From assembly GCF_017591435.1 (NCBI RefSeq), contig NC_059303.1, positions 8,110,360 through 8,174,359 of the forward strand: a DNA stretch of 64,000 bases. The letters are read 5' to 3'. Both the position numbers and the translations under genes were made by a program. Below, piece by piece: positions 44,377 through 55,700 of the stretch. The first letter of the stretch is position 1. Each line of letters opens with the position of its first letter. The notes under the pieces are model-generated. The model saw nothing but the letters and a program-made list of their open reading frames with translations. It ran no database searches and was not told the origin of the DNA. This DNA comes from Portunus trituberculatus (taxonomy: Eukaryota; Arthropoda; Malacostraca; Decapoda; Portunidae).

Positions 44377-44539
44377 GACTGCCTGTTAACGGAGGACAGT
44401 TGATGAGGGGAAAAGCTCCTGACTACATCCTGTCTCTTATAGTAATGATATACGTACTGTACCTACGTGCAGTGTCTCGCTCTTATCATTGTTACTTATT
44501 TTCGGTATTTTCTTAGCATGAATGTCGTTTTAAGAGAGA

Positions 44540-44690
44540 CATTTCTACCAACAGTGTGAGTCTCGCCTCCACCACGTGGAGGTAGGACAACGAGAGTGTG
44601 CGGTGGTTCGCGGACCTGCGTATCGCCGTCCCCGTGGACGCCACCGCGCCGGCGGGGTTCAACTTGTTCCTTTGTTGGGCTAGCAAGTCC
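44540..44690. other. CpG-rich patch
   Basis: GC-rich segment ('gccgtccccgtggacgccac') in AT-rich surroundings. No gene could be supported. 44,700-46,020 and 46,900-48,050 are unique sequence with only short unsupported frames. Confidence 0.25.
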
Positions 44691-46020
44691 ACCTTATTTT
44701 TATTATTTATATTATAAATAATTCCTTAGTTATTCTCATAGCCATGGAAGGCGTCCTGCATCTGGGCATTAGCACGTTTTATTGATTATTATGTGTAGTA
44801 TGACAATACTTGAACAATAGACACATGAAAACCCACCGCTGATTTAGTTCATGCTCACTAAAGCAGACAGAAATACCACTCGATAAGACAGCACGAGTGA
44901 ATATGTTCCGCCGTCACAAAACATTCCAACGCGAAACCAAGAAATGACAGTTCTTAAAGAAATATACTAGAATGTTAATGATGCCACTGCTTTATATGCC
45001 AAGTCCTGTTTGTTTAAGGTTTTCATATGGAACACCGTGTTACTTCATTGACTGTTTTCCTGCCAGCTAAGGGGAGGCTCACCACACCTGTATATTCCCA
45101 AGCTGTCACACATAGCGGCCAGTACAGGCTGAAGGGAACACCAACAATAAACAACTGGGTTAGTGACCTCGTGACTGGAGCAGCAGCACGCCCGCGGTGG
45201 TGGGTCGTCATACTCTTGGGATCGAGGCCGCCACGTTTCAAGAATCGTAATTAGTGCGTAACGTTTCTTGTTTCTCACTTCTATATTTTCATCGCTAGGC
45301 ATACCAGGTCACTGCTTAAGGCAATAGTGATGGAAGGCCGCCAATTTTCTCCATTTGCAGAAATATTCAAGTGTGTTTCTTTAGGTCAAGCATCATTCAG
45401 GTGCTACAAAAACGAGATAATTTTTCTAAGAAAGATTTGCATTTACGTAAATCAAGACTGAAAACGTTCCGGAGGTCGCAGCGCTGCCTTCAGAAGCCAG
45501 CGCGAGATATTACGCTTGGCAAGAGTGAAGGCGTGTTTTGTTGTTTGCTGCAAGGCGGATGTTTGGCCAAGCTTGGTCTTCTTGGTATCTGTTACAAAAA
45601 CTGACCCGCTTGGGAAGGCCAAATTGTGCATTCATCACACTGTGTTTCTTTACCAAGTCTGGGTACAGATTCATATGTTCTCCAGTGCCAGTACAGCGTA
45701 CGAATGGTATCTCTTGTACTGAAAGGAAGTTCACTAAGTAATACGTGATTATCACCGTGTAACAAAGGTTTTGTCCTTGAGTTGAAACCGTTATTTCTTA
45801 TTTGCTTATGTCTAGAAAACATGAAAAAATACTTATATTCATTTCTTATTTTGCTTTTGTGTCCAGGATAATGACATTTTTTAAATTTATCCATTCTCAT
45901 AGGGACAAAGTGGCAAATTTGAAGTTCGACATGAACAAAGTAGATACAAAACGACATATAATGCAATAATAACATTTATTTATTCTAGAATTACACCAGT
46001 GAGACAATAGACGCATAAGA

Positions 46021-46890
<870 letters not shown>

Positions 46891-48177
46891 GCTTGATGAA
46901 TGCAGATAGTAATGACTGATGACGATCGACTTGTTTACACATTAACGGCTAGAAGTGAACTGACCTGTTGAGCATACGTTTCCTGCATTTATACTGCCAT
47001 ATACGTTGCAAGAATGTTCTAGAAGTTCGTGAAACGTTTGGAAAGAATAGTTTTGAAGGTTCTGGAGTCATCTAGAAAGTTCTTTAATTTTTTTTCACCA
47101 AATTAGTGTAGAATCTGTCTGGATTTCAAAACATCGCTGGCCAGTTTATAAAAATCAAAGTTTAAAGAGAATAAGCATTATATTCTTCGTTTTTTAGATG
47201 AAAGGAAATAGAAAATAACATTAATTGACCAAAGACAAAAAAAAGTCAAAATTTTGTTACACCGTGAATTATTAAAATTGTATTGAAGATAGAAAATATT
47301 CACGTGCTTTTATTTTGCAAGCTTGAAATATTTCAGAACTCGTGGGGAGTGCTGCTTTGAGACTTACGCCGAGACACAGACCTCTTTGACTCTGCATCAC
47401 TCTACCTTGCCTTATCCTGCCAGTCGTGTACAATTCTTATTTATATTCATTTATTTGTTTTACACTCTGAGCCCGAAGTGCCTCGAAACTTTTCCTGGAA
47501 GCTTGAAAGGTCAGCCTGTAGAATTGTTTCCCGATGGGGGATGGCTTGCCCCTTAAGGCGGTGGCGCAAGCAGAATGTTAAATGACGACTGTAGAGCTTC
47601 ATGACTCGCCCGCCATTATACCCACGTTCATCCATGCCCGCTGGAAGACAGGGCGATGATAGCATGCATGTGATCTTCAGCCAGCCAGTGATCACAAAAA
47701 CGAAAGAAAAACATCCACCCACGTAACTCGAAAGAAGGACATAAAGCTCACCACTATCGTATACTGACCACCTGACCTCCACCTCCCTAACCTTAATTTC
47801 ATGCCCGACCTATCATAATTCTTTCGTCTCTTCCTAACTCGGTCCCGTTGAACCAAAGCGCACTCGCCCTGACCTCGGCCCGCCTCGTCTCCTCACGCTA
47901 GTATTTCCTGTCCCGCTCCATTAATCAGCATTTTTTCTTTCTTTTTCTTTTTTTTTTTTTTTTTTTTTTTTAATGACGAAGGAATTAGCTGAGGTTAAGA
48001 GGTCAGTGGTAGCAGAAGAGACAGAGAGGCGTTGTTGAGAGGACTGCTGAGTGGTGCATTGTGGTCGTAGTGGATATTATATGTATATTTGCGTAAAGTG
48101 CGTTGTTTTGCCGCGAAGTTTTGCTGTTGCTTTAGTCATGATTTATGGTCCACGTTTATCGATGTTTCCTACTCCTG

Positions 48178-48180
<3 letters not shown>

Positions 48181-48263
<83 letters not shown>

Positions 48264-48298
48264 TCATAACTCATATAGATTGATAGAAATAACCCTTC

Positions 48299-48338
<40 letters not shown>
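48181..48338. repeat. (CT)n and (CA)n arrays
   Basis: (CT)n 48,181-48,260; (CA)n 48,300-48,337. (TCC)n 48,480-48,508 and CATA repeats 48,550-48,580 follow. Confidence 0.97.
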
Positions 48339-48341
<3 letters not shown>

Positions 48342-48748
48342 GCAAACTTTACCCTCCAGCGAAGGTCACTAGTATGAATCACGTCTCACGCTCATTACCT
48401 CAAGATCCATTTCCTGCTTTGCGCAAGTTAACAAGCATTGCGAAAATCATCCCGCCACATAGATATCCTCCTGCTACCTCTCCTCCTCCTCCTCCTCCTC
48501 CTCCTCCTTTTTCTTCTTCTCCTCGTCTGTCTTGTTAGTTAGTTAATTACATACATTCATACATACATACATACATACATTTATACTTGATTTGTTACAT
48601 AGTTAGTTAGTTAGTTATTAGAAGTGTTTCGGGATGTTTTTTTTCTTTCTTTTCCTTTCTTTCTTTTCTTTCGTTTTTTTCTTTCTGTCTGTCTTTCTTT
48701 CTTTCTTTCTCATACTGCTTTTTTTATGATAATCTGAATCTGAAGATG

Positions 48749-49061
48749 TGTGTGTGTGTGTGTGTGTGTGTGTAATTCACCTCGGTCGTCTGCTGGTCAC
48801 CCAGCCAGTCTTCCCCATTACGGAGCGAGCTCAGAGCTCATAGACCGATCTTCGGGTAGGACTGAGACCACATCAACACACAACACACACCGGGAAAGCG
48901 ATGCCACAACCCCTCGAGTTACATCCCGTACCTATTTACTGCTAGGTGAACAGGGGCCACACATTAAGAGGCTTGCCCATTTGCCTCGCCAGTTACCGGG
49001 ACTCGAACCCGGCCCTCTCGATTGTGAGTCGAGCGTGCTAACCACTACACTACGCGGTGTG
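48749..49061 (-). mobile_element. tRNA-derived SINE copy A
   Basis: Minus strand. The tRNA-like head (about 49,060-48,985) has A box TAGTGTAGTGG and B box GGTTCGAGTCC with an anticodon loop CTCACAA. A body of about 210 bp follows, containing TGTTCACCTAGCAGTAAATA and GAGCTCTGAGCTCG, then a (CA)n tail at 48,773-48,749. The same body occurs in copies B and C but the head differs. Pol III-type SINE; not a functional tRNA gene. Confidence 0.8.
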
Positions 49062-49364
49062 TGTGTGTGTGTAATTCACTGTTTGATCTGCTGCAGTCTC
49101 TGACGAGACAGCCAGACGTTACCCTACGGAACGAGCTCAGAGCTCATTATTTCCGATCTTGGGATAGGTCTGAGACCAGGCACACACCACACACCGGGAC
49201 AACAAGGTCACAACTCCTCGATTTACATCCCGTACCTACTCACTGCTAGGTGAACAGGGGCTACACGTGAAAGGAGACACACCCAAATATCTCCACCCGG
49301 CCGGGGAATCGAACCCCGGTCATCTGGCTTGTGAAGCCAGCGCTCTAACCACTGAGCTACCGGG

Positions 49365-49401
<37 letters not shown>
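49057..49401 (-). mobile_element. tRNA-derived SINE copy B
   Basis: Minus strand. The head (49,366-49,297) reads as a near-complete tRNA cloverleaf with GGTAGCTCAGTGG, an anticodon loop TTCACAA (anticodon CAC, Val-type) and GGTTCGATTCC with pairing CCCCGG/CCGGGG arms. The body (49,296-49,073) ends in a short (CA)n that abuts the head of copy A. A (CA)n block also lies 5' of the head (49,366-49,401). Confidence 0.8.
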
Positions 49402-49402
<1 letters not shown>

Positions 49403-49563
49403 CAATTCAAGGCTGCAAAATTAAACATCACATGTTCCAGTCATGCAAGGAAGAACACAGTTGCAAGTCATTAAGTCGATACAATTGAACGGCAATTCTA
49501 TAAAGCTTATTAATCTATTTTCTTTAGATAATAAGGCCTAACATTATCATTGCGTCATCTCTT

Positions 49564-49565
<2 letters not shown>

Positions 49566-49618
<53 letters not shown>
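49566..49618. repeat. (GA)n array
   Basis: About 53 bp. 49,620-50,670 beyond it is unique apart from a (GA)n at 50,298-50,328; no gene recognised. Confidence 0.97.
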
Positions 49619-49620
<2 letters not shown>

Positions 49621-50295
49621 AATAGCCAAATCTTTTAGTTCCTTTTATGCCACAATGAGCGTCGTGTATGTGGAGGAAGCAGATGGAAGATGGGAAGTGG
49701 AGTAGGATGGATGGAAGAAGGAGGGAGGGAGATCTCATTCCGATTCTGACATCCCTCCTTCCCTCACTCCTTCCCTCCCCCCTTCTCCCCGTCGCGGAAC
49801 TCATTAATTAGCCTCGTAACAAACATCGTCTATTCGGTCTGGGCGTCCACTCAACAAGCTCATCCCCGTGGCGAGAATCACGTGCCAATGAGCCTCTTCA
49901 TGATTGATTGCCACACACAAAAACAGGAACTAATTATTTTTTTCCTGTGTGTGTTCAAGGTTGTCCTGAGTCTTGACCACTGTGGTTCGGACACTGATGG
50001 GCTTTAGATGCTGAAAGGTTTGTGATGTGTCAGATTTTTTTTTATATACTTTTTTTCTGTTATTAATTTCTATTGGATTTACTCCATTAGTATGTGGCTT
50101 ATCACTTTTCAAACCTTCCCAATTTTATCCTGTATGGTTTAGCAAGCTTCACTGTTACTTTTCCAGCTTTCTTTGCAGTGTCCAGTTATCTCCGAGAGAA
50201 CATAGTTGATTGTATAATTGATGAATAGCATGATACCTGCTCTTCACGAGGTTCATTTTAATTCTCTGCCACCTCAGATCCGATGTTCATTTTGC

Positions 50296-50332
<37 letters not shown>

Positions 50333-50679
50333 GGGAAGACACTATCACTTGGAGACTAGGGCTACTGCATGATTTTGACAGAGAAATAAAATAAATTGAA
50401 AATGCCATACACTTGCAGTAAGATGGAGTTTGTTGGTGTTTCTATAATATGAAACACCCGTCTGGGCAAGCCCTTCTATTTGTCACCTCGCTACGCTATT
50501 GAATCTCATACCATAGTGTTTGCTGGCACATATCTCATGTAAACAAAATGATCTCATTTCGGTTTTCTTCGTATTTACTCAAGATCTTTGAAATTACAAT
50601 AACTTCAACTATGACATTCTGTATACATCATAAAAAGTGTACTGTATAGCAAAGTATAGGACAGTTAAGCAAGGCGGAG

Positions 50680-50769
50680 TGGTGGCGGCGGCGGCGCCGA
50701 GGTGGTGACGCGCCGAGCACGCAGTGCAGCGAGGCCTCGGAGGGACAACCAAGTGAATGAAGGTTTAAG
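50680..50769 (+). other. putative 5' UTR exon of ALKBH8 (GC-rich)
   Basis: A short CpG-rich block (about 50,680-50,745) stands out in AT-rich surroundings and is followed by a good splice donor, AAG|gtaatt, at 50,769/50,770. Spliced to the acceptor at 52,584 it would precede the ATG at 52,613. The exon holds a short upstream ATG-AAG-GTT-TAA reading frame. The left edge and transcription start are guesses; no clear TATA box was seen. Inference from position and composition only. Confidence 0.45.
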
Positions 50770-51265
50770 GTAATTCTGTGAAAACCTATTATATATCTTC
50801 CTGTGGCTCAGCATCGTGTTCTATACTAACTTTTGGTGTTATTTATATCATTGGAGGCTGAAGTGTGACCATCAGGACTGCAGATTTCTTTGTTAAAAGC
50901 AAGGAAACATGCCCTTTAATTTGATGGGAAATGCAGAAGTATTGGAGAAGGCAGATGTCATGTCTTAATGCGGGAATCAGGGTACAGTGTAGCGGTGCCT
51001 TGCCTCCTTCAAGCCTGGCCATGGGTTACAAGGTGTGAATGACGTGCCTGTTGTGTTATATCCCGGGATTTCTTTGTTGTGGACAGTGGTGTCAGGAGCC
51101 ACGGTGTACCCTTTGACCCAGTGATGCACCGGCTGCCTCTGTGTGACTGTTTGTTGCCACAACGTGCTGCTGCTGTGTGCTGCCGAGATAAGGACACTAT
51201 TTACTGGCAATTAATCTTTGTTTTCTTGTTTTGACAGTTTTGCATGACGAAATCTGTCGCAATTG

Positions 51266-51573
<308 letters not shown>

Positions 51574-52006
51574 TTACCACTTGAATTTTTTTTTATCTTA
51601 AGATAGATTATTGAATTTACATATGGAATATTTTTTACCATGCTATTAGTATATTTTAATTAATTCATCATGTGACATAATTCATATATAGTACATCTTA
51701 GCCTTCCATACCTTCTGGGTTTTTCATATCTCTTCTGTTAAGGAAGATGATATTTCTTATCCAAGAAAAAAATTCCATCATTTTAAAATTTTCCATACAT
51801 TTTAATTCACATGGCTTGGTATCAATTCTTATTAAATTGGTTAATCTGGGAAAATTTTGTGGAAATTATTACAAATTGGAAACAACTCACACATGAATCA
51901 CCTTTCTCCTGTGTCATTACTGTTACATTCAAGCTTTTCATCATCTTTTTCTAAATTCTTATTTCAAAACCAATAACTCCTCTCTAATAATTCAATATTT
52001 TGTGTG

Positions 52007-52149
52007 TGTGTGTGTATTTACCTAGTTGTAGTTTTACAGGGCCGGGGCTTTATGCTCGTGTGGCCCCGTCTCCATATCTACACTTATCCAATCTTACTTT
52101 AAAAGTATGCACACTCGTTGCAGACACTACTTCTTCATTTAAACTGTTC

Positions 52150-52153
<4 letters not shown>
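52007..52153 (-). mobile_element. 3' end of a non-LTR retrotransposon (LINE), 5'-truncated
   Basis: On the minus strand 52,150 to 52,050 reads WNSLNEEVVSATSVHTFK then VRLDK and a stop. The WNSLP-xxVV-x-A-xSV-xxFK-xRLDK pattern is the C-terminal end of many CR1/jockey-type LINE reverse-transcriptase proteins. The fragment is bounded on both sides by (GT)n/(CA)n; the side at 52,000-52,007 is the expected 3' tail. Confidence 0.65.

Positions 52154-52210
<57 letters not shown>
52154..52210. repeat. (GT)n array
   Basis: Directly abuts the 5'-truncated edge of the LINE fragment. Confidence 0.97.
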
Positions 52211-52211
<1 letters not shown>

Positions 52212-52584
52212 CCTTCCTTCAAAGATTAAAGTATCATTGAGATGTAATACAATAAAAAGTAATTCTGCAATTATCTGGTTATCTTAAGCTGGCTGCTGGG
52301 TCTCAGTGCGAGGAAATGGATGATGTTGCCACTCTTCAAAGCATATTGTAGCTTATGAATGATATGATTCATTTTATGTATAAAATACTTGTTTCTTGTT
52401 GATCAACACACTTTTCACAACCTTGGGTAGACTACTGTTTTCCTTAAGATACATTCTGCTCTCAGATGGCCCAGCTTAAAATAGACAGACTTTACTAATT
52501 ATTTAGATTTTGTTATCTACACTGATTTGAAATTGTACCTATTATATTATCATAATTGCAATTTTTCTGATTTTTCTTTTGCAG

Positions 52585-52729
52585 TTTAGAGAAGAAGAGT
52601 GGTTTGCATGTTATGAGCATGGAGAACTGTAGAAGGGACTGGAACAAGGTGAAGAAGAAAATATCAAGATGTATTGCTATACTCCAGAGGGATCTTCCAG
52701 ACATCCACATATCAGAGTATCCGACTAAG
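52585..52729 (+). CDS. ALKBH8: ALKBH8 coding exon 1 (residues 1-39, with 28 nt 5' UTR)
   Basis: Acceptor ttttgcag ends at 52,584; donor AAG|gtgagg at 52,729/52,730, phase 0. Codes a basic N-terminal helix that aligns with the Lys-rich segment before the RRM of human ALKBH8. In the human enzyme this helix contributes to tRNA binding (family knowledge). Confidence 0.88.
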
Positions 52730-55700
52730 GTGAGGACACCCAATACTACTGTACCGCCAACAAGAGTGTGGAAATTGTGGAAAAGCAAAGTTTGTGCCAC
52801 TCTTTAATTGTAAATATAGACAAATGAAAATTACATGTTGATTATGTTGCCCTGTGAACATTTAAAGAAAGGCACATGGCAGAGTTGTTCCATGCACTAG
52901 TTTACAAAACATACATAAGTTGACAAAAACTTGCTGTATCTATTTGCTAATTGCAGTATAATCTAACAGTGCTGTAGTGAGCATGCTTAAGGCATGGATG
53001 TGAAGACAGAGGATTGTATTCAGAGATGAACGGAAATTGTTTGGATGTCATTTCTTTTTATGCTGTAGTAACTAATCCTTGTTCACCTGATGTGAGTAGC
53101 CATAGGACATCAAACAAGGATTTATGATATTACAACCTCCCCAGATTACCCTGAACCAGCACGACAAGATATATGGCTCACTCTCCCTCTCTTTGTTTGG
53201 TTACTTTTGTTTTACAGTGGACTCATAGAGACTGATTATTAAAACAAAGAAAGGAAAAGTCTAGTAGAATGAGAATGTGGTTGGAAAGTGAATCTAAACA
53301 GTCTGCTGCACAAGCAAGAAGTCATTGTTGTGGAGAAGAATAAGGAAAGGTAGTATCCTTGTACTATTATTTAGGTATATCATAACTTAGTCTTTTTGTT
53401 TTGTTTTCTTTTCTTTCCTTCTTTATTTATTTATTTTTTTTTTTTACTTTGTTGTTTTAAGTTGGACATTTTTGTCTTTTGCAGCACATCTTCATAGGCA
53501 ATGCTGGACTGACAACAAATGCTGATGAGTCTTCCTTAGTAGAGCTAATCACCTCTGTTGGCTGTGGTCTAGAGGCCCTCACACTTCTACCAGGAAAACA
53601 GTACAGCTTTGCATCCTTCACCTCCCATGACCAGGCTAGGACAGTGCTGGTGGCAGCTCATGGCCATCTAGGAGTGCAGGGCTCCACTTCCCCTGTTTAT
53701 ATGGCCTATGTTGACAAGGGTAAGGAGATGAAGTCTTGTATGTATTGTATGGAGAAATAGATGTATAGATGATTTGATTTTGTAGACATTTGGTAAATCA
53801 AGACCTTAGAATGATGAGTTTATTTTCTTTGTTTATTTTACTGGTATCTACATAACCATTTATCTGAACTGCCTGGGAATGTGAGTTAGTCAGTTTTTAG
53901 CATTCTTGGACAGAGAATCTTTCCTTCGAGCTCATTAAAAGCTGAAAAAAATTAATATAAAGACTGAAGTATATATTATAACTAAGGGCACATTCTTTTT
54001 TAATTCTTATATTAATGCAAGGTTAAAAATCAGTCTTCTTGAGTTATATGAAAATGTTTCATGTATATTAACTCTTGCTTGTAGGAATTATAGGGTCAGC
54101 TTTGTTTTCCATCTTATTTAGCTTAACCAGTACCATTTCTTGACAGTACCAATGGACCCTTCACCCATCAAATTTAGGTTCCCACCGGGCCTGTCAGTCC
54201 TGGAAGATTTTGTTTCTCCTAAGGAGGAGCTACTGCTGATGAACCTGGTTGACTGGGGTGCCTCACCCTCTACCGCAGCTCAAGGTTGGACAAACTCCTT
54301 AGGGTTGTTTAGGCCGTTTGGGTGAGATAATGTGGTCATATTGAAAGGGTGAAGATTGATGAGTTAGCAAAGAAAGTAAATAGGAGCAGATTTGAAGGTC
54401 TCAGTATGTGTGTTCAAGTAAGCTAGAAGGGATTGATGTGATAGGAAGAGGTGGAAAGGCTCTTTTGCCTTAGTCATCTCCTTGAGAGATGTTTCCAAAG
54501 TGAGCAAGGCATCAGAGAGATAGATTGAGAGGTAGGTACAAAATAAGAAATGAAGAATCATTGGATGTCTCTTCCCCTACAGGAAGTGTCTTGAAGCACC
54601 GTCAGGTTCGTCATTTTGGTTATGAGTTCCAGTACAGCACCAACTGTGTGGATAAGAGGCAGCCACTGGCCCAGGGAATGCCTCCAGCCATTGACTTTTT
54701 GCTAAGGAGAATTGTGGATCGAGGTTGCATGCCATCCCTGCCTGACCAGCTTACTGTCAACAGATACTTACCTGGGCAAGGTAAGCTTTTGTTCTGTAGG
54801 TTAACTATATTGCTTCAAAATCTTACTTTATTATTTTTTTATTAAATCTTTTTCATGTGATTTTCTGAAAAGCATGGCATTCAACGTATAGTTTTTTTGC
54901 ACACCAGTCTCTTTTATTTCCTGTCTTTCAGCTATTTTAACAATGAGTCCTTTTGTACCTGTATACAGGATGTATCATTTTGACTGGGGTAGCCTTACAC
55001 TTGTAATTGATTACCTTCACCATATTTCTTTATCCTAATTAAACAAGTGAAAAGTAACATATACATTTGTCCTTCATATCTTATTATTCTCTTCACACCA
55101 ACCACCTTTCAGATAACTCATATCTATCCTCTAAATCCCAAATATTGTACCTTTCTGACTCTCGGTCCATTTGTACTTCAGTGAGTAAGTTTACTATAAA
55201 GGTTTCATTAATCTTAAAATTTCTCTCACTCAAGCAATACTCTAAAACTGTTAACTCAACCTAAAAATAAGTCTCCCACACACCCTTTTAGTTTGTGACT
55301 TGTAATGTACAATTGGCTCCCTACTTGATGAAGAAGTTTTCATGATTATATTTCTAACAAAAGTGACATTCTTTTTCCATAGCAGTTGGCAACACACACA
55401 CACACACCTCATAAGACTGTTATTCTACTGTTCAATATATACTTCTCCCATCACCAGGCATCCCACCCCATGTTGATACTCACAGCTCCTTCACGGATGA
55501 GCTGCTCTCACTCAGCCTCGGCGGTGGTGTTAACATGGATTTTCGTTATGTTGGTGGTGGTGGCAGTAACAGCAGTACTATTGAAGGAAGCAAAGACAAG
55601 CCACCTCACTATGTGGTATATCTCCCCCCAAGATCACTTTCTGTCATGACTGGCCCAGCAAGGTGAGAACTATAATGCAAGATTGAAAATTATTGATATG

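Noticed and set aside
45510..45975. Overlapping open frames on both strands near 45.5-45.9 kb
   Set aside because: No recognisable motif; frames differ in strand and none has supported splice sites. May be further decay of the neighbouring mobile-element remnant, but that could not be shown.
47323..47782. Open frames on both strands at 47.3-47.8 kb
   Set aside because: No domain or family pattern recognised and both strands are equally open.
48985..49060. Second functional tRNA gene on the minus strand
   Set aside because: It carries the same SINE body downstream and has imperfect acceptor-stem ends.
49297..49366. Functional tRNA-Val gene on the minus strand
   Set aside because: The cloverleaf is nearly intact, but the same head plus 200 bp body and (CA)n tail recurs at 61,907, so it is a SINE head.
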